From a virus: a stretch of 64,000 nucleotides of DNA. Every line of letters starts with the position of its first letter. The first letter of the stretch is position 1. The notes below the pieces were generated by a model. The model worked only from the letters and a program-made list of their open reading frames with translations. It did not search any database and was not told the origin of the DNA. The position numbers and the translations under genes are program-made. Shown here in pieces: positions 32,547 through 40,390 of the stretch. The stretch is from positions 1 to 64,000 of the IMG/VR virus record IMGVR_UViG_3300047557_001498. The stretch is one strand, 5' to 3'.

Positions 32547-33153
32547 TTGAAACAACTCCAAATATTTTTCCGAACTTGTTAGTATATTTTATACGGTCTT
32601 GTAGACCATTAGTTCCACCGTTTATTCTTTTTGTCAATTCAAGTATTACGGTATCATTCAATCCTTTATCGGATATAGAATTTAATTTATTTTTATGAAA
32701 AAACCAAGCAGCAGATAATAACGGATATTTTTTAGCAACCAAATCTGGATTTGATATTATATCCTCGTTTACAAATTTATCAAACTCTGTATAATTATTT
32801 TTTCCAGTTAATTGAATATAACCTCTGCCTCTGAATTTCCAACCATCTGCAGTTCCTTCTACTCCATTCCCCATTCTATTAGCGTATACTCTTGAAGCAA
32901 TACGTTCTGGATTTCTAGCATAAGCTTCAGCAAGGCCTGGCTGCTTGAAATACTTTGGGAATACCGTTAGTAATCCTTTTGATGAATAGTTTAGATTTTC
33001 AGTATTAAATTTAAAGTTACCACTCTCGTGAGCACATTGTCCCAAAAAATGTGATAGTCTGAAAGGTGTGTTCATTCCGAATGTATCAATAACAGACTGT
33101 ATTTCATTATACACACCGTCAGGTATATTACCTTTCAATTTACTGACATCCAT
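32539..33153 (-). CDS. GH19-family lysozyme/chitinase-like enzyme
   Basis: 204 residues from ATG 33153. HFLGQCAHESGNF holds the first catalytic Glu. ASRVYANRMGNG, then GWKFRGRGYIQLTGKNNYTEF, are GH19 hallmark segments. The family cleaves glycan chains of peptidoglycan or chitin. No signal peptide. It lies among virion genes, not beside the holin, so it may be a tail-associated wall enzyme used at entry or one of the lysis enzymes. A TTG-started longer form is possible but lacks a ribosome site. Confidence 0.88.
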   Translation of the reverse strand: MDVSKLKGNIPDGVYNEIQSVIDTFGMNTPFRLSHFLGQCAHESGNFKFNTENLNYSSKGLLTVFPKYFKQPGLAEAYARNPERIASRVYANRMGNGVEGTADGWKFRGRGYIQLTGKNNYTEFDKFVNEDIISNPDLVAKKYPLLSAAWFFHKNKLNSISDKGLNDTVILELTKRINGGTNGLQDRIKYTNKFGKIFGVVSNG

Positions 33154-33154
33154 C

Positions 33155-33517
33155 TTAATCACCTGTCCAATGTTCAACTCTGACTGGAACTATGATATTA
33201 TTTCCTTTTTGTTCTGGTCTTCCAGAATTATGAGTTGTATTGTAATCATCTAACTTATTACATATATCCCTTGCAATCTTTGATGCATCACGTAATAACA
33301 TTTCGGAATTACCATTTATATCGGTTGCATTGGACTTAAATCCAAATATTATATTCATTCTTGTTGTTCCCCTATTGGAAGAAAAACCACCTTTATCGTG
33401 TTCTATCTTCAATACAGTCAATGTTGGGTGACTTATTTTATAGTGAACATCTGCCTTTGAAGGACCAGTTGGTATATCTGTATTATCTTCTTTCAATATA
33501 TCTTTTAATTTAATCAT
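33155..33517 (-). CDS. Tagged small protein, unknown function
   Basis: 120 residues. It opens MIKLKDILKEDN, nearly identical to the tag of the 22-25.7 kb operon although on the other strand 8 kb away. The body is beta-rich (MNIIFGFKSN, NIIVPVRVEHW) with a basic helix in the middle. One base separates it from the lysozyme gene. If the tag marks packaged head proteins, this is another candidate. Confidence 0.65.
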   Translation of the reverse strand: MIKLKDILKEDNTDIPTGPSKADVHYKISHPTLTVLKIEHDKGGFSSNRGTTRMNIIFGFKSNATDINGNSEMLLRDASKIARDICNKLDDYNTTHNSGRPEQKGNNIIVPVRVEHWTGD

Positions 33518-33537
33518 AATCTTCTCTTTAGTTTTGT

Positions 33538-33831
33538 TTAATCAAATTGTGGATATAAACCTTCAGTTGCAATATAGTATGGAATGTAGGGTTTGCCATT
33601 GTACATATCGCCGGTATTTAAATGTATTGGATTTCCATGTTCATCTTTTGGTCTCAAATCTGGAAGAGCAAAGTGGTCACGGCCATCGCCACCAAATTGA
33701 AATCCAATCAATGAAAATAATGCCTCATGGTTTCTAACCGGTAAAACTTGTCCATTGCAATGTTCCCAACCCAACAAAACACGATTGAATTGATATGGGA
33801 ATTGCATTATTGCTCCAATGTAAATATCCAT
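33538..33831 (-). CDS. Phage tail-collar domain protein
   Basis: 97 residues. MDIYIGAIMQFPYQFNRVLLGWEHCNGQVLP, ALFSLIGFQFGGDGRDHFALPDLRP is the tail-collar (microcystin-dependent protein) pattern almost in full, found at short-fibre and collar regions. The C-terminal 30 residues end IPYYIATEGLYPQFD. It lies downstream of the secreted alanine-rich gene and upstream of the tagged gene. Confidence 0.85.
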   Translation of the reverse strand: MDIYIGAIMQFPYQFNRVLLGWEHCNGQVLPVRNHEALFSLIGFQFGGDGRDHFALPDLRPKDEHGNPIHLNTGDMYNGKPYIPYYIATEGLYPQFD

Positions 33832-33869
33832 ACTATAACTCCTAATATATTAAATGTAAACTAACACAT

Positions 33870-33876
33870 ATAAATA
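33870..33876 (-). promoter_or_regulatory. Candidate late-promoter box TATTTAT
   Basis: On the minus strand the box lies 39-45 bases before the tail-collar start. Confidence 0.35.
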
Positions 33877-33902
33877 TCAATGAAATACAAAATAAACAGA
33901 AA

Positions 33903-33923
33903 TCGCCAGACATAATCTGGCGA
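33903..33923 (-). terminator. Terminator after the secreted alanine-rich gene
   Basis: TCGCCAGA / TCTGGCGA form eight perfect pairs with a 5-base loop. On the minus strand the exit is TTTCTGTTTATTTTG, while the plus-strand exit is not T-rich, so it acts on the minus strand, 36 bases after the stop at 33959. Confidence 0.82.
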
Positions 33924-33958
33924 CTTCGTAACTCTATTAACACATGGTTATTGAGATA

Positions 33959-35131
33959 TTATTGAACAACAACCCACTCTGTTCCATTATACCAAAGTGT
34001 TCTAGATTGATTTGGCCAAAGTGTATAATCAAGGTTAGTATCAATTCCCCAAACACTATCCTTAATAGTAAGATTGTTTGCAGTTGAACCATTGAAAATT
34101 GTTACAAGTTGTCCAGTAGTTGGTGATGTGACAGTCGCAATATTGTAATCAACAGCAACACGACTAACTACCCAACGTGAATCAGATGGTAAAGATAACG
34201 GAGCGGCGGTGTAAATACCAACACTATTTGTTTTGTGATGTGGGTTTACTTCCCAAGAAATACCATTTGTACCACGAGTAGCGTATGAACTAACGGCGGC
34301 AGTTGAACTACCTTCGAGTGATGAAAGTCTCACGGATTCTGTTTTAAAATTACGATGTTCGATTGTATTATCAATCAATGATTTTGCCGTATCTGCAAGA
34401 ATTGAACGAGCGGAGTTTGTGGAAAAAGCAGATGTTGATGCGAAATCAGCATGGTTAGCATCAAAAGCAAAAGTTGATGTATCAGCTCTGAAAGAAAGTC
34501 CAGATTTTACAGCAAACTGAGCAGTATCAGATTTAGCAGAATGAGCTGCAGTTGATGCATAAGTTGCCAAATCCGAAAGAGTTGCCTTACCGGCTGCACG
34601 AGTGGTATCAGCGAATCCTGATGTATTTGAACGATTACTTATTCTAGTAGAATCTGCAAATGTTGCCGTTACAGACGAACCTGCATTTGTTGCAAACTTG
34701 GCAGTATCAGCTTTTTCAGCGTGTTTTGCAGAAACTGCATTTGTTGCATTTGTTGCAAGTTCAGCAGTTGCAGAAAACTTTGATTTAAGTGCATAAGGAA
34801 CTCTATGAAGTGGTAATCTACCTAATGTTTGTCCATTAACATACGCATATACAAAAATATTTGATTGATTTGAAACTAAAACATTATCTGGAATATCCTT
34901 CAATGTATAATTAACAATACCGTTTGATACTTCAATATCAACATTCTCCACATACCAAAGAGCAGATGTATTCAAATGTGAGTTTTCATCGAAAGTATCA
35001 TCTGCAAGATAAACAGAAAACTTTGATTGTGCAGGCGTTCCTCCTGGTACATGAGCTTGATACTGTAAACTTGTTTGTGCAGAAAGATTAACTGCAAAGA
35101 TAAACGAAAGTGCGAGAATAAAATAACGCAT
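33959..35131 (-). CDS. Secreted alanine-rich surface or fibre protein
   Basis: 390 residues from ATG 35131, with GAGGAA upstream. A Sec signal peptide (MRYFILALSFIFAVNLSAQ) leads to a beta domain that ends GRLPLHRVPYALKSKFS, the motif preceding alanine-rich stalks in many Bacteroidota/Ignavibacteria surface proteins. Residues about 120-275 are repeats of the form A-D-T-A-x-F-A. The last 70 residues (GQLVTIFNGS, LTIKDSVW, LWYNGTEWVVVQ) resemble phage fibre tips. So it combines a bacterial secreted front with a fibre-like end. It may be a host-surface protein made by the phage, or a tail fibre whose signal peptide is a relic. Confidence 0.7.
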   Translation of the reverse strand: MRYFILALSFIFAVNLSAQTSLQYQAHVPGGTPAQSKFSVYLADDTFDENSHLNTSALWYVENVDIEVSNGIVNYTLKDIPDNVLVSNQSNIFVYAYVNGQTLGRLPLHRVPYALKSKFSATAELATNATNAVSAKHAEKADTAKFATNAGSSVTATFADSTRISNRSNTSGFADTTRAAGKATLSDLATYASTAAHSAKSDTAQFAVKSGLSFRADTSTFAFDANHADFASTSAFSTNSARSILADTAKSLIDNTIEHRNFKTESVRLSSLEGSSTAAVSSYATRGTNGISWEVNPHHKTNSVGIYTAAPLSLPSDSRWVVSRVAVDYNIATVTSPTTGQLVTIFNGSTANNLTIKDSVWGIDTNLDYTLWPNQSRTLWYNGTEWVVVQ

Positions 35132-35150
35132 AAATAAATTCCTCATAAAT

Positions 35151-35591
35151 TTAATTAAAAATAACTGTTGTTGAATAAACTGAATTGTTTTTGTTTGTTA
35201 CTCGGATGATGTAAACTCCCTTGTTAGAAAGAGTAATTGTTTCTCCGGTAAAATTAAAATAACTACCGACTGATTTTCCATTCAAATCAAATATCTGAAT
35301 GTGTTTAATGTTCTCAGCATTTACATTGAAAAACCCATTGTTTGTTGGGTTTGGAAATACTTGAACATCGAATTTTGACAGTTGGTAATCCGATTCATCA
35401 CCAACAGAAAGCGCAACTTTACTCGGAATACGGATTCCAATATGGAATCCATTGGAGTAACCGGCAATCACTTGACCAAGTGACGCATTTTTGTTTCCAC
35501 CCACTACAACCCTTTTTAAAAGGTTAGGTGAAGTTTCATTTGCTAAACCGATTGAATAGCAAATAAGAAGAGCAATGATATACTTCATCAT
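35151..35591 (-). CDS. Secreted protein with a type IX secretion (T9SS) sorting domain
   Basis: 146 residues. A signal peptide covers residues 1-17 (MMKYIIALLICYSIGLA). Residues 28-55 (VVVGGNKNASLGQVIAGYSNG) resemble the mature start of many Bacteroidota secreted proteins. Residues 75-146 form a type A T9SS domain: VQVFPNPTNNGFFNV, IQIFDLNGKSVGSY, and NKGVYIIRVTNKN before the last strand. In hosts this tail is cut off by PorU as cargo is released or attached to lipopolysaccharide. GGAG precedes the ATG by seven bases. Shares a promoter (35643) with the secreted gene at 33959, 19 bases downstream. Confidence 0.82.
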   Translation of the reverse strand: MMKYIIALLICYSIGLANETSPNLLKRVVVGGNKNASLGQVIAGYSNGFHIGIRIPSKVALSVGDESDYQLSKFDVQVFPNPTNNGFFNVNAENIKHIQIFDLNGKSVGSYFNFTGETITLSNKGVYIIRVTNKNNSVYSTTVIFN

Positions 35592-35642
35592 CGTAACTCC
35601 ATATTGGTTAATAAAAATACTTATATTTCTCTCTTTATCTAA

Positions 35643-35677
35643 TACAAATATAGAGATTTTCTATCAGATATGAAAGC
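35643..35677 (-). promoter_or_regulatory. Bacteroidota-type promoter for the secreted-protein operon
   Basis: On the minus strand: AATAATGCTTTC (-33 as TTTC, one change from TTTG), 19 bases, then TATATTTGTA. The AATAATGCTTT text is that of the plus-strand early promoters. It stands 52 bases before the T9SS gene. Confidence 0.75.
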
Positions 35678-35704
35678 ATTATTTTTTATTTTTGATTGGC
35701 ATTA

Positions 35705-36040
35705 TTATCTTTGTTTTGGGTTGGCATCCCTTATTATTTGTTTAATCCATTCATATACTTCTGGATTATGTGAATTTACTCGCCATTCTTGCACTGCTTT
35801 GTAATCCAAATCATTACTACCAAATGGTCTAACATCACATATTCTTGCAACGTCTCCAGTCTGGAATTGAATATGCCATGCACATTTTTCAACACCATCG
35901 AAATCATCACCGTAATCAGTAGAAAATAATGGATTACCAAACGTTCTCGTTAGATGTTTGAAATCACAACTCATAACGCCAACTTGTGGTGCCAATTTAA
36001 TTTGAATATCTTTACCTACTCGGTATTTAGGATATTGCAT
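35705..36040 (-). CDS. Small conserved phage-type protein, unknown function
   Basis: 111 residues. LTRTFGNPLFSTDYGDD, then WHIQFQTGDVARICDVRPFG and VQEWRVNSHNPEVYEWI. This FG-x-P...W-x-I-x-F-x-x-G...A-x-I layout is one I recall from many phage hypothetical proteins. Beta-rich, no signal peptide. It lies between the secreted operon's promoter and a set of small genes. Confidence 0.65.
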   Translation of the reverse strand: MQYPKYRVGKDIQIKLAPQVGVMSCDFKHLTRTFGNPLFSTDYGDDFDGVEKCAWHIQFQTGDVARICDVRPFGSNDLDYKAVQEWRVNSHNPEVYEWIKQIIRDANPKQR

Positions 36041-36061
36041 AATTACCTCATTAAAATTTGT

Positions 36062-36068
36062 ATAAATA
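36062..36068 (-). promoter_or_regulatory. Candidate late-promoter box TATTTAT
   Basis: Minus-strand box 22-28 bases before the start at 36040, overlapping the intergenic gap. Confidence 0.3.
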
Positions 36069-36071
36069 ATT

Positions 36072-36254
36072 TCACATTATTGGATTAAATGTGTTTCCAA
36101 AAATATGTGAAACTGCTAACTGTATTAAATAAAAACCAATAGCGATTGGTAGTCCTAAAACGAATACCAAAAGTATAGTTACGATAGAATAAAATAAATA
36201 CAATATGGGTGTTACTACTCCCATATAAATAAATTCCAAAAACTTGTCAAACAT
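36072..36254 (-). CDS. Small membrane protein
   Basis: 60 residues, largely hydrophobic: two helices (FIYMGVVTPILYLFYSIVTILLVFV, described by residues 7-31, and GLPIAIGFYLIQLAV). Predicted two-pass inner-membrane protein. No family recognised. Confidence 0.6.
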   Translation of the reverse strand: MFDKFLEFIYMGVVTPILYLFYSIVTILLVFVLGLPIAIGFYLIQLAVSHIFGNTFNPIM

Positions 36255-36269
36255 AAAAAAACCTTTGTG

Positions 36270-36551
36270 TTATATTTTAGTAATGTGATCAATGAGGTAT
36301 TTGTAGTCTACTGAATTTAGATTTACCATCCCCTTTAATATTGGCATATCTATTGTTTTCAATCTACTCTTAAAAAACATTTTTAGTTGGTCCTTTACTT
36401 GCGGATAGACTGCATTAAAAAAATCATCATCTGTAAAATCATTGGTGGATAATAAAAATGTCAATTCATCATCCACCATTGATTGTAATTCTTTTCTTAA
36501 ATCATCACTTAATGTGATGACATCTATAACAGTTCTTGTATCAAAATTCAT
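36270..36551 (-). CDS. Small acidic protein, unknown function
   Basis: 93 residues from ATG 36551 (MNFDTRTVIDVITL); an in-frame ATG at 36566 is also possible. Helical and acidic (LSTNDFTDDDFFNAVYPQVK). The start overlaps the previous gene by 11 bases, so it is translationally coupled. No family recognised. Confidence 0.6.
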   Translation of the reverse strand: MNFDTRTVIDVITLSDDLRKELQSMVDDELTFLLSTNDFTDDDFFNAVYPQVKDQLKMFFKSRLKTIDMPILKGMVNLNSVDYKYLIDHITKI

Positions 36552-36756
36552 TGTCTCTATAAACATTGTCTATGATATTATCAGTGTATATTACTTTTGG
36601 TTCTGTTAGATATGAAAAAGCCATACTCTTAATGTCTTCCTCTGTCATTCCTTTCTTCTTTGCTTCTTTCAAATCTTTTTTAAATATTTTTGTTTTGTTA
36701 CCATTATTTGCATAAAACGTCCATCCATCAACAAATATAAATGGATTATTCATCAT
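36541..36756 (-). CDS. Small protein, unknown function
   Basis: 71 residues from ATG 36756 (MMNNPFIFVDGWTFYANNGNK) with GAGGACTTTG as ribosome site inside the preceding gene's tail. A beta start is followed by a lysine-rich helix (KKDLKEAKKKGMTEEDIKSM). Overlaps both neighbours by 11-16 bases. Confidence 0.6.
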   Translation of the reverse strand: MMNNPFIFVDGWTFYANNGNKTKIFKKDLKEAKKKGMTEEDIKSMAFSYLTEPKVIYTDNIIDNVYRDNEF

Positions 36757-37375
36757 CAAAGTCCTCGTCATCTTCTAAATCGGAAAAATCTTCATCATCC
36801 CAACCTTCATCTTCATAATCGAGTTCATCTTCTTCGATGTCATCAAAATCATCATCCCAATCTTCATCATCTAATTCGGAATCATCGTAATCGAGATCAT
36901 CGTATGAATCTAATTCATAATCATCTTTCATATTGTTTTCTCCATTATAGTATTTCAAATATCCAGATACGGCACGTAAATAATCTTCCGCAATCGTTAC
37001 TTTATATTGAAGCCAATCTTCAAACATTTCTCCATCTTCTATCATGTGATAGATTCTTTCGGCATTTTCCATTATAGAAAGAAGCTGAGCCTTCATCATT
37101 TTATCTTCACCTTCTTCTTGCCCTTCAAATTTTCTATAAGCACTTGATAGTTTACTTTCAATTTGTTCTGTTATCTTTTTAGCAATCTTATATTTTTTAT
37201 AGTTCCTTTTTAACTCGGAAGCATTTTTTGATTCCATCGTTTTCTTTTTTAATGAACCCATTGTATTAACTGCTTCGTAAAGATTCTTTTGCATTTCTCT
37301 AAATTTTATGCGTGCACTTTCTTTTTTCAAAGCACTATTAACTTCTTCACGCACAAATTTTTTTAATGAACTCAT
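36746..37375 (-). CDS. Helical protein with a highly acidic C-terminal tail
   Basis: 209 residues from ATG 37375 (MSSLKKFVREEVNSALKK), with GGAG seven bases upstream; the TTG four codons earlier is part of that site. Residues 1-140 form basic helices. Residues about 150-209 are nearly all D and E with a few Y, W and L. Such tails occur in DNA mimics, histone-like chaperones and head scaffolding proteins; a scaffold or assembly role is only a guess. Confidence 0.65.
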   Translation of the reverse strand: MSSLKKFVREEVNSALKKESARIKFREMQKNLYEAVNTMGSLKKKTMESKNASELKRNYKKYKIAKKITEQIESKLSSAYRKFEGQEEGEDKMMKAQLLSIMENAERIYHMIEDGEMFEDWLQYKVTIAEDYLRAVSGYLKYYNGENNMKDDYELDSYDDLDYDDSELDDEDWDDDFDDIEEDELDYEDEGWDDEDFSDLEDDEDFDDE

Positions 37376-37410
37376 TTCATTCTCCAATAATATAATATAA
37401 CTATACAGTC

Positions 37411-37421
37411 ATAAATAAATA
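37411..37421 (-). promoter_or_regulatory. Candidate late-promoter box (TATTTATTTAT)
   Basis: Minus-strand ATATTTATTTATGAC: two overlapping TATTTAT boxes, 36-46 bases before the start at 37375. Confidence 0.35.
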
Positions 37422-37428
37422 TAATCTT

Positions 37429-38490
37429 TTAATACGAATCTTTAATCATCATCAATAGTTTTTCATTATTAAATAAAGAAAACTGACTAACTCCAAACTG
37501 ATCTGGATTTGAATAAATTTTATTACGAATTGACTGCAATACACGTTCTTTTTCAGCATGAGGTGCGTGTAAGTCCTCGATAAAATAAATTGATCCATTT
37601 TTTAATTTTGGAAAAATTGCAAGATACGATGCAAAAATATCGTGATAATTATGAGATCCATCATCAATAACAACATCAAATGTTTCAACAGATTTAAAAA
37701 TATCATCTATTAAAATCAAATCGGACTGATTTCCTATGTGCAGTGATACATTTTCGGTTCCTGTAAAGTGATCGATTACTCCCGGATTTATATCTACTGC
37801 GTATAAATTTATATTTTCGTTGTATTTATTCCACATTCTAATAGAATCCCCTTTCCATACACCAATTTCTAACATTTTTATTTTTTTGTTACTTGAGATA
37901 TATTTTTCATACGTTGTGGTGTATGAATGTGCCTCATAATAAACAGTTCCCTTATCACAAATATTTTCATTTGCAATGGTTGTTAGTGTTTCATAATTTA
38001 AATAATACCCATAGGTTTCATCACCATACAACAAATGTAACGATGGGTATTTAGTTTTCATAATTTCGTGAGTAAGATCCGGTTGTAGATGAGTCTCATA
38101 TACATTACCTTCATATTCACCCTGTTCGTAATTATATGGAACTGATATAATACATTTTATATTCTTTTCATTTATATTGTTCAATAAATTCGATGCTTGT
38201 TCATAGTTCAGATGTTCAAAAATATCACCCAATATTAAATAATCATATTCACTAAAATCGAATGAACAAATATCATCAATAAAAACATTTTGGTATTTTT
38301 CTTTTAAATTAAATTGATTAACATATGGTTCCCAAATCTCTACACAATCCAATAAATAACCATGTGGTTTTAATAAATCTGAGTATGTTCCAGATCCAGG
38401 TCCAACATCTAAAATTTTAAAATCGGTTGGTATATTTTCTTGAATATACTTTTCTACATTATTCTTAAAAATGTTAAGACTATAAGGCAT
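37429..38490 (-). CDS. Two-domain SAM methyltransferase
   Basis: 353 residues with two class I SAM folds in tandem. The first (about 20-150) has FKILDVGPGSGTYSDLL and YDYLILGDIFEHLN. The second (about 200-330) has KMLEIGVWKGDSIRMW, INLYAVDINPG, and FDVVIDDGSHNYHD with the metal-type aspartates of MycE-like sugar methyltransferases. The linker holds YYEAHSYTTTYEKY. It lies just before the second glycosyltransferase island, so a sugar or glycan target is plausible. Confidence 0.78.
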   Translation of the reverse strand: MPYSLNIFKNNVEKYIQENIPTDFKILDVGPGSGTYSDLLKPHGYLLDCVEIWEPYVNQFNLKEKYQNVFIDDICSFDFSEYDYLILGDIFEHLNYEQASNLLNNINEKNIKCIISVPYNYEQGEYEGNVYETHLQPDLTHEIMKTKYPSLHLLYGDETYGYYLNYETLTTIANENICDKGTVYYEAHSYTTTYEKYISSNKKIKMLEIGVWKGDSIRMWNKYNENINLYAVDINPGVIDHFTGTENVSLHIGNQSDLILIDDIFKSVETFDVVIDDGSHNYHDIFASYLAIFPKLKNGSIYFIEDLHAPHAEKERVLQSIRNKIYSNPDQFGVSQFSLFNNEKLLMMIKDSY

Positions 38491-38502
38491 ATCGAAACTC
38501 CT

Positions 38503-38997
38503 TTATTTTTTTTCACTATCCTTTTTACCATCTTCCTTTTTCTTAAAAGAAACTATCTTAGTTTGTTTCTTATAGTCATCCAAATCTATCGTTGGTTCAA
38601 AATCATTTTGACTAACTCTAGTATCTAAATCAACAAATGCATCAAGAAATTTATCTTTCTTTTTCGGTATTATAGATTTTTTATTCATAAGAGGTTCTAC
38701 GGTATCAACATACTCCTCTCTTTCAGCATCACTATCAGGTTGTTTTAATTTATTCTTCAACCGTTTAGTATCTTTCGGAGAGTAAGATGTAACTCTATGA
38801 CCAAATACATCCTCTTTCACTTGATGTGGGTATTTTCCATTTTTTATTCGGTTGTATATCATTATCAATTCAACTTCTGACATATCATCCAAATGTTTTT
38901 TACCAACAGTTTTTTCACACCATGACATGAAATCCTTGTCACCATCCCAAGATACTTTCATCTTTTCTGCAATTTTATGTATTTGTTCAGGTTTCAT
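38503..38997 (-). CDS. Lysine-rich protein, unknown function
   Basis: 164 residues. An ordered N-terminal third (IHKIAEKMKVSWDGDKDFMSWCEKTVG) is followed by a charged, probably disordered region ending KKKEDGKKDSEKK. The stop of the next-upstream gene overlaps its start by four bases. No family recognised; the first 60 residues look like a small helical domain. Confidence 0.6.
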   Translation of the reverse strand: MKPEQIHKIAEKMKVSWDGDKDFMSWCEKTVGKKHLDDMSEVELIMIYNRIKNGKYPHQVKEDVFGHRVTSYSPKDTKRLKNKLKQPDSDAEREEYVDTVEPLMNKKSIIPKKKDKFLDAFVDLDTRVSQNDFEPTIDLDDYKKQTKIVSFKKKEDGKKDSEKK

Positions 38998-39182
38998 TTA
39001 GTATAAGGAAATAAATCATTTAAAATTTCACGTCTTTTACTACAACCACAATCTTCCTTCCCCATTGCATGTGCAACGGATTCCGCTACCTTATCAAGAC
39101 CAACTGCGTGTGTAACTTTTGCAATAGTATCACCAAGACCCTTTGATTCTTGATTTTCCGTTTGTTGTGTTTGTTCGCTCAT
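38994..39182 (-). CDS. Small conserved T4-superfamily protein (GLGDTIAKVTHA type)
   Basis: 62 residues from ATG 39182, with AAAGGTG upstream. GLGDTIAKVTHAVGLDKVAESVAHAMG, CGCSKRREILNDLFPY is a pattern I recall from marine T4-like phages: an amphipathic segment, a CGC motif, then LN-LFPY. Function unknown. Confidence 0.75.
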   Translation of the reverse strand: MSEQTQQTENQESKGLGDTIAKVTHAVGLDKVAESVAHAMGKEDCGCSKRREILNDLFPYTK

Positions 39183-39203
39183 AGTAATCACCTTTAATTA
39201 GTT

Positions 39204-39560
39204 TTACTTTAATGTTATTAAATAACGAAGTTTATTAAATTCTGCTAACATTTCATCACGAATATTAAGCAAATCTGTATCTGTTTGTGGGTTTAATTCA
39301 TTACTCAAACTCAATAAATACATTACAGTTTCATCTATAAATGCAGTAATGTCCTTTTCATTTCTGTTGTAAACTTTGAATTGTACTGCTGGAACTCGAC
39401 CATACTTACCCATAAGAACTTCAACGAAATTATCAATAAGACCATCCATTGCATCATAAGTTCCACCGTATGCCTGATGTCTGGCGTATGATTTGGTTTG
39501 CCAGTGAAAAAATCTTAATTGTGTTTGAATTGCCACAAGTGTGCTTGCCATTTCATGCAT
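39204..39560 (-). CDS. Conserved phage protein (QTQLRFFHWQT type, DUF5856-like)
   Basis: 118 residues from ATG 39560, with GGAG eight bases before. The helical segment TQLRFFHWQTKSYARHQAYGGTYDAMDGLIDNFVE (residues about 13-47), then GKYGRVPA, is conserved in T4-superfamily phages and resembles ferritin/Dps-like helix pairs. I recall the family as DUF5856, not fully certain. Function unknown. Confidence 0.7.
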   Translation of the reverse strand: MHEMASTLVAIQTQLRFFHWQTKSYARHQAYGGTYDAMDGLIDNFVEVLMGKYGRVPAVQFKVYNRNEKDITAFIDETVMYLLSLSNELNPQTDTDLLNIRDEMLAEFNKLRYLITLK

Positions 39561-39593
39561 AATATTCTCCAAAATAAAAACTTAAAGATACAT

Positions 39594-39600
39594 ATAAATA
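39594..39600 (-). promoter_or_regulatory. Candidate late-promoter box TATTTAT
   Basis: Minus-strand TCATATTTATATG, 34-40 bases before the start at 39560. Confidence 0.35.
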
Positions 39601-39604
39601 TGAT

Positions 39605-40390
39605 TTATTTATATTTTGAAATCATTTTTGAATTAGTATTAACATTATGTTGTGCATATTGTCCCCATTTGTATTTAAAATATTCATGGGAATCTGCTTC
39701 GGATTCTTTGGATGATTCAACTTCATCATCGGATTTCGATGAAACTGATACAAAGTGGTAAAAATGTGCGGAATAGTCTCTCAACATACGCATACCACTC
39801 AACTCACATTTCAAAAAGAAATCCCAATCAGAAACCGCACCAGCTTTTGACGGATAATTTTCATCAAATCCACCCACTCTTAAAAAATCTTTTTTAAACA
39901 TTAGTATTGGAAAAGTTGATCCCGAATCATCCATTGTGTTATTTGAAGATACCATTTCGGAATAATCCCAAAAAGAAGCCAAATCAAATGAATCTGGATT
40001 TCTACCCAAATCTTTTATGATAAACTGTTGAAACATACTAGGATATGGTTCTATTTGGTTTGGCGAAACCACTTCATTCTCTAACATATGTTCGGTTAAA
40101 AGTTTATCCCAATCTTTCGGAAAAACATTATCATCATTAACTATTAAAATCTTTTCATTCGTTGAATTGTAAACACCCATGTTAGTTGCACGGCAAGTTC
40201 CAATGTTATTAGGGATATTCAAAACTAGAATATAGTTTTCATATTTTTTTATTATATGTTTATTTTCGTTGTAAGTTCCGTCTATAACTACTATTATTTC
40301 ATTATTATTGACTTGACCACTTATAGCAGATTTTAAACATAAATCCAATACTTGTGGCGACTTATATGTTGGTATTATTACTGAAATCAT
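39605..40390 (-). CDS. Family-2 glycosyltransferase
   Basis: 261 residues. MISVIIPTYKSPQVLDLCLKSA and EIIVVIDGTYNEN are the GT2 N-terminal motifs. KILIVNDDNVFPKDW supplies the metal-binding D-D. VGGFDENYPSKAGAVSDWDFFLKC is the acceptor-side segment with the catalytic ED-like residues. Last gene of the seven-gene minus-strand glycosyltransferase island; it begins right after the stop of the RgpF-like gene. Confidence 0.88.
   Translation of the reverse strand: MISVIIPTYKSPQVLDLCLKSAISGQVNNNEIIVVIDGTYNENKHIIKKYENYILVLNIPNNIGTCRATNMGVYNSTNEKILIVNDDNVFPKDWDKLLTEHMLENEVVSPNQIEPYPSMFQQFIIKDLGRNPDSFDLASFWDYSEMVSSNNTMDDSGSTFPILMFKKDFLRVGGFDENYPSKAGAVSDWDFFLKCELSGMRMLRDYSAHFYHFVSVSSKSDDEVESSKESEADSHEYFKYKWGQYAQHNVNTNSKMISKYK

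Noticed and set aside
33866-33876. T4-type late promoter TATAAATA on the plus strand (also seen near 39593 and 59039)
   Set aside because: In these places the plus strand is antisense to the genes. The consistent orientation is the reverse complement, TATTTAT, so the T4 motif itself does not fit.
36746-36930. Acidic D/E tail as a sequencing or low-complexity artefact
   Set aside because: Codons for D and E vary (GAT, GAC, GAA, GAG) and the frame stays open to a normal stop overlapping the next gene, so it is real coding sequence.
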